From Cephalotus follicularis (lineage: Eukaryota > Streptophyta > Magnoliopsida > Oxalidales > Cephalotaceae): a stretch of DNA of 64,000 bases. This document shows positions 23,548 to 32,981 of this stretch, one piece after another. Within the stretch, counting starts at the first letter, position 1. Every line of letters starts with the position of its first letter. The notes beneath the pieces were generated by a model, which did not search any database, was not told the origin of the DNA, and was given only the letters and a program-made list of their open reading frames with translations. Location: the NCBI GenBank assembly GCA_001972305.1, contig BDDD01005821.1, positions 1-64,000 on the forward strand, in the 5' to 3' direction. Position numbers and translations under genes: made by a program.

Positions 23548-24030
23548 GGTTTTGGGGAATTGGTTGGAGAATTGAAAGGGTCTGAGAAAATTGTTTGTTG
23601 GAGACTTGTTGTAAGAAATTGCTTCTTGAAAATTTGCTTCTAAAACTTGCTTCCTCAATGAGTAAGGAAGGCTTGATATATATAAGCCTTGTTGAGTGGG
23701 TTTACTATTTGTGAATAGTAACTTGTCTAGTGGAGTTACTGTTCATGAATAGTATATTATCTTCTGAGTGCTTCAAATAGTGAATGGCGGCTACGATGTT
23801 GATGCTTCTGCCGCAATTTGTACTGATTTCTTCTAGTGATTGGTTACCATTTTCTCCTCATTCTTTTGTTCTCTACGAAATAATGTGGCCATAAATTTTG
23901 ATCTTCTTTGTAGAGAGTTCCTTCTTGGATTAAGTCGTCTTCATAGAATTTTATCAGTGGGAGGAAATTGGTTCGTGTAATGAAACGAATATCACCATAA
24001 AATTGTTTTGAATAAATTTTGGATTTGATC
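23548..24030 (-). other. Pararetrovirus intergenic region
   Basis: 23548-23645 matches 57690-57775, which lies upstream of the leader in the other copy, so both belong to the viral intergenic region. A perfect 7-bp inverted repeat (AAGGCTT at 23668-23674 and AAGCCTT at 23684-23690) encloses a TA-rich loop. Short GAATAGT motifs recur at 23715-23755. A promoter here is plausible for this family, but no precise start can be given. Confidence 0.6.
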
Positions 24031-25320
24031 TTATGTGACTAATTTAGTGCGATATGGAAGTTCAAAATGATCCCAATTGGCTGCAATTGTTTTAGCTCTC
24101 CAATAACGAATTTGTATTTCCAGGGGAAGTGGGCAATCCCATAAATCTAGTTTTAGAAGATGAGGAGGAATTTTAAAGCCTTTGATGTGGATAAGATGTT
24201 TTGCTGGTTCGATGTAGTGAATAAATTCTGGTGGTGTAGATTTAATCATTGCTTGGACCAATGGGAATCCTGGGATCATGAAGTTCATGCCTACAGATGA
24301 GATTTTTCTTCCAAATAAATCAAAGTGGCTAGGATCAGTGAATAATACTTGTTGGAGCATCCCATGGTCCATGAGGAATTGTGGAGTTATTGATTTATTG
24401 TGGAAAATATATTCGTGCGGGCCAGATAGGTCCCAACATGATGTGTGAATGGTGTATGCCAAATGGCATGTACAAGAATAATGAATTGATGGGATGTTTT
24501 GACAAGTGTCTAATAATTCTGGGTATTTTTTGTATCGGTCATATGGAAGATAATATGAGAGATGGCTAATAGAAATTTTTTGAAAATATTCGGGATTAGA
24601 GGCGATAGTTCTAAGAAAGTTTTGTATGAGTTCGAAATTTTTGAAAAGATTTTGGTTTCTCCTATTTTGAATGTCTTCCACTATTTCATGGAGATTGTAG
24701 TCTCTTAATTTTCGAAGAATGGCATTAGGGAAAAAGAAGGCTCTCGAATTTCTTATTTCTATCTCAGTGGGAGACAGAATATCTTTTTTCATTTCTATCT
24801 CAGTGGGAGATAGAATATCTTCTCTCAAATGATCTAATTCTGCATGAGAAAGGAATCTCTCTTCCCTGAAATGTTTTATTTCCTTGGGGGACAGAAATTT
24901 TTCTTTGCTTAAAATTTTTTCCATATATATGAGATATAAGTTTTCATCATCAAATGGTAATCCTTCCATTTGCTGTAAAATAAAAGAGAGAACATTAATA
25001 TAATTATGAAAAGGTTTTGGAAGATTGTGGATAAAATGATTTGAATGTAAAATGTTTTCTTGTTTGCAAAATTTTTCATTTTCGTATATAAGGCTTGTTT
25101 CAAGTATACATAATGTTTGTAAATGGTTATCAATTGATTCTTCTCCTTTTAGGAGTTGAGAAGTTAAAATTCTTTTTTCTCTTCTTGTTAGAGTTTGGTA
25201 ATAAACTTGGAGTGTTTTAAGCATATATAATAATGGATCAGAAAATAGATGTAATTTTTCACAAAAGTTGTTTAAATGCCAAATATTTATGTTTCTAATT
25301 CTGATTGAATTGGGAAACAT
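24031..25320 (-). CDS. Unrecognised ORF downstream of the pararetrovirus RT (429 codons)
   Basis: This is the longest intact reading frame of the EPRV. It starts with ATG at 25320, some 75 bases after the stop of the RT remnant. I recognise no domain and no RNase H signature. Residues about 140-205 hold a degenerate repeat of roughly 13-15 residues: four units built around F/I-L-S-P-x-E-I, the last two nearly identical (DILSPTEIE). The second half is rich in aromatic residues, histidine and proline, without membrane segments. It may be the C-terminal part of the viral polyprotein or a separate second ORF as reported for some florendoviruses; the latter is from memory. The first ~200 codons are duplicated at 25926-26552. 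Confidence 0.6.
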   Translation of the reverse strand: MFPNSIRIRNINIWHLNNFCEKLHLFSDPLLYMLKTLQVYYQTLTRREKRILTSQLLKGEESIDNHLQTLCILETSLIYENEKFCKQENILHSNHFIHNLPKPFHNYINVLSFILQQMEGLPFDDENLYLIYMEKILSKEKFLSPKEIKHFREERFLSHAELDHLREDILSPTEIEMKKDILSPTEIEIRNSRAFFFPNAILRKLRDYNLHEIVEDIQNRRNQNLFKNFELIQNFLRTIASNPEYFQKISISHLSYYLPYDRYKKYPELLDTCQNIPSIHYSCTCHLAYTIHTSCWDLSGPHEYIFHNKSITPQFLMDHGMLQQVLFTDPSHFDLFGRKISSVGMNFMIPGFPLVQAMIKSTPPEFIHYIEPAKHLIHIKGFKIPPHLLKLDLWDCPLPLEIQIRYWRAKTIAANWDHFELPYRTKLVT

Positions 25321-25955
25321 TAAATTGTCATAAATGGTAGAAAATAATAAATATGAAATTGGTAATTGTTTTTTATTGACAATAACATTTGGAAATCATT
25401 TAGTAAACAAAGTAGATCTTTGAATAGGGACATAATGATTGTGTAAAACAAACAAATATAATTTTGTTCTTGATAATACTAATTTATTGGTTAGAATAAT
25501 GGAATTATATTCAATTGGAAAAGATGAAAATGGGTTGAAGAAGTCATTCAATATTTTTTGAATTTTTCTAGGGGCATTTTGTGAACTTAATAGAATGACA
25601 TTCCACTCGTAACGTATAAATGGAGTATGAAATCTAATTTTTAATGTTTTATAATTTATGACTGATCTTTGTAGTACTTGATTAACATAAAATGTTGCAC
25701 AGTTCCAAAGAGATTTAGTAGGTCTAATTAATTTTTTATTTAATAATTCTTGAATTTCTTTTTTACAATGTTTCATTAATTCATAAGTCATTTGAATCGG
25801 TCTTGCTTTAGTGGGAATGTTTTGTTTAGTAAAATATTTTTCATATGGTAAGGACACCATATGTCGTTTCCTGTGCCAAAAAGCATCGGGAAGATCTGAA
25901 CAAAGATTGTTAATTATGTTATTTTTTAATGAATTAATTTTTTCTCTAATTTGTA
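24724..25955. repeat. Tandem duplication, copy 1 (unit 1232 bp)
   Basis: The text from 24724 recurs from 25956 with an offset of 1232 and very few differences; one is at 25223 versus 26455. The unit covers the RT remnant and the start of the downstream ORF. Confidence 0.93.
25396..25955 (-). pseudogene. Pararetrovirus RT remnant, duplicated copy
   Basis: It is the same as the RT remnant at 26628-27300 but begins at the duplication join. The open part is 25396-25860. It keeps the finger segment up to INYK and a palm segment with YEWNV, but the stretch between them, normally about 45 residues, is missing. The position expected for the YIDD catalytic box has neither aspartate. Confidence 0.82.
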
Positions 25956-26552
25956 ATTAGGGAAAAAGAAGGCTCTCGAATTTCTTATTTCTATCTCAGT
26001 GGGAGACAGAATATCTTTTTTCATTTCTATCTCAGTGGGAGATAGAATATCTTCTCTCAAATGATCTAATTCTGCATGAGAAAGGAATCTCTCTTCCCTG
26101 AAATGTTTTATTTCCTTGGGGGACAGAAATTTTTCTTTGCTTAAAATTTTTTCCATATATATGAGATATAAGTTTTCATCATCAAATGGTAATCCTTCCA
26201 TTTGCTGTAAAATAAAAGAGAGAACATTAATATAATTATGAAAAGGTTTTGGAAGATTGTGGATAAAATGATTTGAATGTAAAATGTTTTCTTGTTTGCA
26301 AAATTTTTCATTTTCGTATATAAGGCTTGTTTCAAGTATACATAATGTTTGTAAATGGTTATCAATTGATTCTTCTCCTTTTAGGAGTTGAGAAGTTAAA
26401 ATTCTTTTTTCTCTTCTTGTTAGAGTTTGGTAATAAACTTGGAGTGTTTTAAGAATATATAATAATGGATCAGAAAATAGATGTAATTTTTCACAAAAGT
26501 TGTTTAAATGCCAAATATTTATGTTTCTAATTCTGATTGAATTGGGAAACAT
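25926..26552 (-). pseudogene. Truncated duplicate of the unrecognised EPRV ORF
   Basis: The first ~200 codons match 24031-25320 almost exactly, including the four SPxEI units, and then end at the tandem-duplication join with a few foreign codons and a stop. It would lack the whole C-terminal half. Confidence 0.85.
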
Positions 26553-27187
26553 TAAATTGTCATAAATGGTAGAAAATAATAAATATGAAATTGGTAATTG
26601 TTTTTTATTGACAATAACATTTGGAAATCATTTAGTAAACAAAGTAGATCTTTGAATAGGGACATAATGATTGTGTAAAACAAACAAATATAATTTTGTT
26701 CTTGATAATACTAATTTATTGGTTAGAATAATGGAATTATATTCAATTGGAAAAGATGAAAATGGGTTGAAGAAGTCATTCAATATTTTTTGAATTTTTC
26801 TAGGGGCATTTTGTGAACTTAATAGAATGACATTCCACTCGTAACGTATAAATGGAGTATGAAATCTAATTTTTAATGTTTTATAATTTATGACTGATCT
26901 TTGTAGTACTTGATTAACATAAAATGTTGCACAGTTCCAAAGAGATTTAGTAGGTCTAATTAATTTTTTATTTAATAATTCTTGAATTTCTTTTTTACAA
27001 TGTTTCATTAATTCATAAGTCATTTGAATCGGTCTTGCTTTAGTGGGAATGTTTTGTTTAGTAAAATATTTTTCATATGGTAAGGACACCATATGTCGTT
27101 TCCTGTGCCAAAAAGCATCGGGAAGATCTGAACAAAGATTGTTAATTATGTTATTTTTTAATGAATTAATTTTTTCTCTAATTTGTA
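25956..27187. repeat. Tandem duplication, copy 2 (unit 1232 bp)
   Basis: Second copy of the unit described at 24724-25955. The copies meet head to tail near 25955/25956, where the RT entry text is cut and joined to the repeat-bearing part of the downstream ORF. Confidence 0.93.
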
Positions 27188-27300
27188 AAGTTTGTAAATG
27201 TTGTTCAAGTTTTCTATTTGATACTTTTTGTTTCATAAAATACAAATGATTTTCTTTTGTTTTTATTAAATTTACATAGTGTTCTTTAAATAAAGAAAAT
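26628..27300 (-). pseudogene. Pararetrovirus RT remnant
   Basis: An entry segment with KARPIQMTYEL and IQELLNKKLIRP is typical of caulimovirid RT. After INYK about 45 residues of the fingers and palm are missing, including the first catalytic aspartate. The second catalytic box is not conserved. The reading ends at 26628 with a stop. RNase H is not recognisable downstream. The frame is continuous with the protease through the stretch near 27250-27440, apart from one stop. This enzyme cannot function. Confidence 0.85.
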
Positions 27301-27803
27301 GTTTTTAAGAGGTTAATATCTTTAGTAATAGGGTTTTCATTGAAAGTAAATAGAATTTTTTGTTGAAATATTTTTGTCGTAATTCCTTCAGTTTTTACTT
27401 TAAATGGTTTAAAAATTTCTAAAAATGGTTGACCTAGGATTATTCATATGTCTAAATCTATAAATAGAATAAATGATTGTTTAATGCAAATACCTTCGTT
27501 ACAGATATGAACATCAGTAACTTTGAAATTGACTCTAAGGTTTTCACCATTTGCAGTAGACAACTTTTGTTTAGTTTTTTTGAAATACTTTGTTGGAATT
27601 AATCCTTCTTGTATACAATTCATTTGTGCACCTGAATCTATCAGGGCAGTTGTTTGGAGTTTAAAAGAATCTTGTATTGTGATAGTAATATTAATATGAC
27701 ATTTTTGATAAGTTATTTTTTCTATCAAATTGATAAATTTGGTTGATGTTTCTCCTGGATTTTTCAGAACAATAGGATTACTTAGTTCAATATTTTTTAT
27801 CAA
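27301..27803 (-). pseudogene. Pararetrovirus aspartic protease
   Basis: The active-site tract reads ALIDSGAQMNCIQEGLIP, with an intact D-S-G, in the style of caulimovirid proteases. A TGA at about 27444 interrupts the tract that would read ILGQPFLEI in the second copy on the plus strand (50954-51268). The enzyme would process the viral polyprotein. A frameshift near 27790-27803 separates it from the upstream polyprotein segment. Confidence 0.85.
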
Positions 27804-28520
27804 AAGAAGAGGAAGACGAATGTTTTTGTGATAAAATTTGTTCTAAATGTATAATTTGTTTCTTTGTTTTTTGTTCTGGTTTAGTATCTCTAATTTCTTT
27901 TTGCAAATATTGTAAGGTTATATTTTGTGTTGATGGTTTATTTGTTATCAAATCTTTTAATAAATATTCTCTTTTTAAATCTGGGTCATCTAATGAACTT
28001 GACTCTTTTTGTTGGTCATTATTTATCATACAAATAGTTTATTTTTCATTATCTTGAATTTTTGGTATGTCGTTTTCTTTAATAATTTTTTCTGTTAAAA
28101 TTTGTTTATTCTCAGGGATTTTTTCTTCTTTGAAATATTTTTTATTTTCTTGTTGATTTTTATAAATTGGTAAATAATCGAAAAATATAACATGAGCTTT
28201 GATTTTAATCATGTACTCATACCATATTGTTCGAATATTACTTTGTTCAATATCAGAATATTTTTGAAAGAATCTATATCTTTTTCGTAAATATTTTTCT
28301 TGAAGAAAATCTTCTCTTATTAAATCTTTATTAATTTTAAATGGTTCATCAATTATAATTGCCATAAGATGAGAAGGAGGTTTCATCTCATAATATGTTG
28401 GGGAAATAGGTTCATTAATATCTTGAAAATCATTTTGAGAATTTTGAGAATCACTTTGTGTATAAATTCCTTTTAAAATACTTGACTGACTTGAAATTTT
28501 AGATAATTTAGTTTTTGTAT
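27787..28520 (-). pseudogene. Pararetrovirus polyprotein, segment between movement protein and protease
   Basis: Two open parts (28039-28386 and 27787-28029) are separated by a single stop. They are charged, lysine- and glutamate-rich and contain WYEYMIKIKAHV. Their position between movement protein and protease is where the capsid region lies in related viruses, but no zinc knuckle is visible, so I do not name them coat protein. The upstream text is interrupted by T1 at 28521 and resumes at 40170. Confidence 0.7.
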
Positions 28521-28521
28521 A

Positions 28522-29397
28522 TGTTGATACAGAAATCCTTCTCTCAACAGTATCCTACGTGGAGGACTTTTATTTGTTAAGAGAAACGCTTGTCACGGAT
28601 GCCTGGAGGAAGATTTTGATCTCGGACACCTGCACAAAGTAGCAAAAATGGTGGAAAGTCCAGGAGGTTGTTCTCCCGGAGACACTCCGACGCTCAAGTT
28701 AGACAAAGTGCAGATGAAACAATGTTCTTTGTAATGTAAAAAATGGCTGACCTTTGTTCAGTCTGTTGAACTTGTATTTATAGTGGTGTTTTTGTAACCG
28801 TTTGAGCGTGTAATTCGGAGGTTATAGCTATCCCCTAGGGAAGTGCCGAGGATCTCGGTCATTCCCCTTGACCTCCGCCAATAATTCCACTGTTTCCTTT
28901 GTTTGTAGTTGATTATGACACTATCTCTTCATTTGGATAAGTACAAATCCCGAGAGATCAAGTGGAGTTAATCTCCTTATCCCGTAGATAAGGCTGAGGT
29001 CCTCCATTGCTGGACTGTGGAGGAAATGAGTCACTGCTATGGTTCCGAGGTCATGGGCCTCTTGCTATCACCCTTTGCTCCTCAGTTTCTGTGCAGTGGA
29101 GGGCTTGCCTCCTGTTCCATGTCTGATAAGTAGTTTGGGCAGAGGAAGTCCTCGGCCCCGACACCCTGGATGAGGTCTTCTGACCCGAAGTCCGAGGATG
29201 GTCCTCAGACTTCATGTCTCAGTATGTTCTCTTCGAAAAATAATGGTCCTCGGCTCTTGGTCCGAGGAGGACGTTCCTTGCCATGTGTGCGTTCCTCGGC
29301 ACGCCCTGTGGGCAAGTTTCTAATCCCTCATGGACAGCTGGTCATGTCTGCAGTGAACACGTGTCCTTCTTAATATAAACATATTTTTCCTCCATCA
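28522..29397 (-). repeat. 3' LTR of T1 (876 bp)
   Basis: It runs tgttgatac...tccatca in plus sense, i.e. TGATGGAGG...GTATCAACA on the minus strand. A TATA box CTATAAATAC lies at 28774-28783 (minus). It differs from the partner LTR at about twenty positions by hand count, mostly A/G differences. Confidence 0.95.
28774..28783 (-). promoter_or_regulatory. LTR TATA box of T1
   Basis: Minus-strand CTATAAATAC. The same box is found in the other T1 LTR (39546-39555), in T2 (41838-41847, 49180-49189) and in T3 (56159-56168). Confidence 0.8.
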
Positions 29398-29411
29398 TAT
29401 GCCCCCCTGGT
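29398..29411 (-). promoter_or_regulatory. Polypurine tract of T1
   Basis: Minus-strand ACCAGGGGGGCATA directly before TGATGGAGG of the LTR. T2 and T3 have the same GGGGGGCATA before their 3' LTRs. Confidence 0.9.
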
Positions 29412-29824
29412 CCTTGTTCTCTGACCTTGGTCAGAGGAGGAGGATCAGAGTTGAGAGCCGTGGCTCGGGCAAGACTCCCCTGCAGTACTTCCTGTTAGCT
29501 TTTCCTTGTATAAATGGGCTGAGGCTGAGAGTGTTTCCTTTGTTGTTCCTCTGACACAAAACCTAATTTTCCTGAACCGAGGACTAAAGCCTACCCTTTG
29601 GTCTGTCTTCAATCTTATCAACAGGCCTCGAGTTGTGAACCGTTATGATTAGCATTTAAGTTGCGTACTGAATACGCTTCACGCGTGGCATGCACAGAAT
29701 AACTCCCGCCTTTGCCTTTTCGTTTCCCACGCCTAACCCCTCATTTCCCGCACATGATGTGACGATCTGTTTCCCAACCGTTGGATCTGTGCGAGGTGGA
29801 GGGCCAGGATCCGAGATGGGGGTC

Positions 29825-29832
29825 TATAAAAG
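29825..29832 (+). promoter_or_regulatory. TATA box of the antisense gene in T1
   Basis: TATAAAAG lies 217 bases upstream of the ATG at 30042, on the strand opposite to gag-pol. The same octamer is placed equivalently in T2 (48008-48015) and T3 (55049-55056). This suggests a promoter of its own inside the element, separate from the LTR. Confidence 0.7.
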
Positions 29833-29958
29833 CTTTTGTTCTTCTCACAACAAAACTTTCGCTTCTTCAACCTTAAGAACTTACAGTGCTTTTGAGAGCT
29901 TGCCAAATCTGCAGTGCCTTCAGTACCCTATTCCAATCCCTTCGAATCAAAATTTTTG

Positions 29959-30014
29959 GTAAGTTTTTGTCATCTCTTTGCTTTTCAAGATAGTTCTAAA
30001 ACTTTTTTCTTTAG
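29959..30014 (+). other. Putative 5' UTR intron of the antisense gene
   Basis: A consensus donor (G|GTAAGT) at 29959 and an acceptor (TTCTTTAG) ending at 30014 bound 56 bases, short for a plant intron. The donor GTAAGT is conserved in T2 (47882) and T3 (54912). The acceptor differs between copies. Confidence 0.5.
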
Positions 30015-30041
30015 CAATCCCTTCTTCTTCCTTTCTAACTC

Positions 30042-32515
30042 ATGGCTAGTCAAGAACAGTCTAGTGGATCTTCTTCTTCTACTTCTCCCCTGTCTGTCGA
30101 GCCTTTGGACATGGTGGTTCCCACCGCCGAAAGGCCACTTGGTGTTGAGGGTTCTCTGGGGGCTGCGGTGGGTGACCCTGATGCTCCCACCGCAGAGGCG
30201 AATCCTCCTTCTGATGACTGTGTTTTTGGTGTAAGCTCCCTCAGCCAAGTTGAGGTGAAAAAACTTTCTAAAAAATACAATTTTCCTCTTGGGTTGACCT
30301 ACTGTCTTCCTAAGGATCCTCGGATTGTTACCATGAGCCGAGAAGGTCTCTTTGTAATCTTCGAAGGGGCACTTTCCCATGGTCTGAGGGTCCCAGTTCC
30401 TTCCTTTGCCATCTCGGTCTTAGTCAGCTTTAGTCTTCATCCCTCACTTCTTCAACCTCAGTCTTGGGGCTTTATGATTGGCTTCCTTGTCAGGTGCATA
30501 GAGTCCGAGATTGAAGTGACTGTGAACCTCTTCAAAGAGTTTCACGTCCTCTCGGCCACCCCCAAAACGATCGGGTATTTTTTCAAGTCCCGTTTTGGGG
30601 TGAAAAAACTTCTTCTCAACCCTACCCAATCCATAAAAAACTGGAGGAGGAAGTATTTCCTAATAAAGGACTTTGAAGGGTTTACTCCCTCTCCCTGGTG
30701 CAATTCCTTAGATGTCAAATCTCTGAACAGGAGGTCACGTCTGACCTCGGCTGAGAAGGATGGCCTTAGCAAACTCTTGGCTCTTGAGCCAGAGGACGTG
30801 AACTCCACCATTAGTGAGGATCGTCTGGTCCAGGCAGGACTGAGTGTGGTCCTCGGACAAGGATCCTCCTCGGACGGATCCGAGGATGACGTTTCAGAGG
30901 GAGAGGGAGAACAAGATAGTCCTTTTCCCCCAATGTCAGAACAAAATTGTATAAAACCTTTGTCTCCTTCGTTCCTTCTGTTAATGCTATTTTCACTAAC
31001 TTTTGCATTTTTGGATCTCTGACTCTAACTTTCATGTCTTCTTTCAGCTATGGCTCCTCGCCGCGATTTCTCCGCCATCATGAAGGCCACTGACCAGAGA
31101 AAGGCCCCTGCACCTACTGCTCCGAAGCCTAAGGGGAAGGCCCCCGTGTCCGAGGGGTCAAGGCCGCAGGCCAAAACTCCTCCTCCTGCTAGGGTGCCTG
31201 TTGCTGAGAAGAGGAAAGAAACAGGCAAAAGGGCAGCAGACAACGCCCCCTCCACTGAACACGCTCCTCTGACGAAGAGGAGCAGGAAGGGGAAGGTCGT
31301 CGATGGGACCAAGACGGCTCAGGAGGTCGAGGACGTGGCTACCCTCGGATCAAGCTCCCAGGACCCAATCATCATTCCTCCAACTCGGGAGGTGGACGAG
31401 CTGCTTAATGAGTTCGAGGGCATAGACTGCCACCACCTAAACCTCAATGGTCCTGGAGTCCCCCAAGCAATCAGTCGGCTGGCCTTCTTTCCCATGGAGA
31501 TGGAGGCAAGGCATAGGTGGTCCAACGAGGAGTTGGTGACCAACTGTCTGAGGAGCCACTTGAGGGTAAATGATCTCTTCCTTAGTTGCCTTGATTTTTC
31601 TTGTGTTTTGGTTCTTCATAATGTCTAACATTTGTACTCCTCTGACAGTCTCTAAACAACACTCAACTGCTTGTGGACAACTTCTCGGCAATAGTAGCCA
31701 GGGACAGAGAGCTGAGGTCGAGCATGGCCACCTTGGAAGAAACTGCTCGATCGGCCCAAGCTCAACTGAACGAGGTTCTCAAGGTTCAGGAGTCCTTGGC
31801 CGAGGAGAAGAAGCAAACGGTTGAGGACTTGGAGGAAGAGAGGGCCGAGAAAAAGGGGCTGGAGGCCAAGCTGAAACGGGCCGAGGAGAAAATTGACGAT
31901 CTGGTAGCCAAGCTTGATCGGCAACAGAGGAGAGTGATGGAGCAGCAGAGGATAGAGTTGGAGTAGCTGAGGAGGGAAAGGAACCAGGCAGTGGCCGACT
32001 TCAAGAACTCGGAGGAGTTCAAGGAGTTGATAAAGTCCTCCGTGGAGGAGTTCAAGAGCTCGGACGAGTTCGATGAAGCAGTGTTCCTGGAAGCGGCCGA
32101 GTACTTTCGTCGGGGCTTCTATGCATGTAGGAATTGGGTCGCTTCTCTGCAGCCCGAGTTCTCACTGGATGAAGTGGTGTATTGTCCCTCTACCAATGCA
32201 TTTGACTTCTATCCAGAGGGAATTGATGCAGTGGAGGAGAGAGTCAATCAGAGGTTGGAGGAAAGAGCCTCGTCTGCCTTGGTGGATGATCCGGCAACTC
32301 CCACTTCTCCTGACTAGGTTATACTCGCTGCGGATCCTGCTGCAGCCTCCTCGGACCCTGCATTAGACTCCTCAGCTCTCCCTTCTTCTTCTGCTTCAGA
32401 GGACCCATTTGCTGGCCTTGGAGATCCTCCTCTTTCTTCTGTGGAGGCCTTCTTTGCTCCTCCACCTCCACATGAGGATCCTCCTCATGAGCACGATGAT
32501 GCTCCTCAAACTTAG
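30042..32515 (+). pseudogene. Antisense extra gene of T1 (Tat aORF), three coding exons
   Basis: Coding exons 30042-30948, 31048-31565 and 31649-32515 join in frame (donors GTATAA and GTAAAT, acceptors TTTCAG and TGACAG) to 763 codons. Two in-frame TAG codons (31964-31966, 32315-32317) break an otherwise open frame. Residues 70-235 resemble the 'putative gypsy type transposon' domain (Pfam PF04195): LPKDPRIVTMSREGLFVIF and SLLQPQSWGFMIGFLVRC. Residues 305-400 are basic and proline-rich with a nuclear-signal-like KRSRKGK. Residues 480-590 form a strong coiled coil. The tail is acidic and proline-rich. Antisense ORFs in this position are known from Tat elements; their role is unknown. A nuclear, dimerising protein is my inference. 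Confidence 0.82.
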
Positions 32516-32575
32516 CTTCTTGCTTTTATCTTGTAATAGTTTTTAGTCTTTTTCCTTGTAATCTTTTTGAATATT

Positions 32576-32581
32576 AATAAA
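32576..32581 (+). terminator. Polyadenylation signal of the antisense gene
   Basis: AATAAA lies 61 bases after the final stop at 32515. A matching AATAAAG follows the homologous gene in T2 (minus strand, near 43320-43327); T3 has a changed version. Confidence 0.6.
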
Positions 32582-32981
32582 GGAATCTCTTTTATCATTC
32601 TCTGGTCTTGCATTTAACTTTTCCTTCTATGTGTTGTGGTTGATCTCTGCATACTTGTACTTGTTAATAATTCCCTTAGGAATTTTGTCTTCATGGTGAC
32701 CTCTAACTCTTCACCCAAGTGAGCACTTGACTCCAAAAAAAAAACTTAAGTAACTTAACAAAAATATAAGTAAAAAAGGCTTTGCCTTCTCGGACTTTAT
32801 CTTCAATTGGTTCCTCGTGTGCTTGAACTTTGAGTGTATATATATACTGATAACTCCTTAGAACTTTTAACTTAGCCCAAATCATTAACCTTTCGTGGGC
32901 GAGGTCACTCAAGCTTTGGCAGTCCTCGTAGGAACCTTTACTTCTAAAAATGATTAAGTAATTATAAGAAAACTTTTGTAC
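32582..32981. other. Convergent 3' untranslated region of T1
   Basis: This stretch separates the end of the antisense gene from the end of pol. It holds one or two copies of the degenerate module, with a CCTAAGGGAATT-type core, that is tandemly repeated in T2 (42970-43350) and T3 (51256-51780). No coding region is supported. Confidence 0.65.

Larger units (their letters stand above)
23548..28521 (-). mobile_element. Endogenous pararetrovirus (Caulimoviridae), copy I, left part
   Basis: This AT-rich block reads right to left: polyprotein middle, protease, broken RT, a downstream ORF and intergenic region. The family is recognised from the protease, the RT entry segment, the movement protein in the continuation at 40170-40780, and a tRNA-Met primer site there. 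The continuation is fixed by the uninterrupted homologous text at 50260-50290, which spans the point where T1 inserted. The genus is uncertain; the gene order and single large polyprotein suggest a petuvirus/florendovirus-like virus. It is defective: RT lacks its catalytic box and there are stops, frameshifts and a 1232-bp duplication. Confidence 0.85.
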
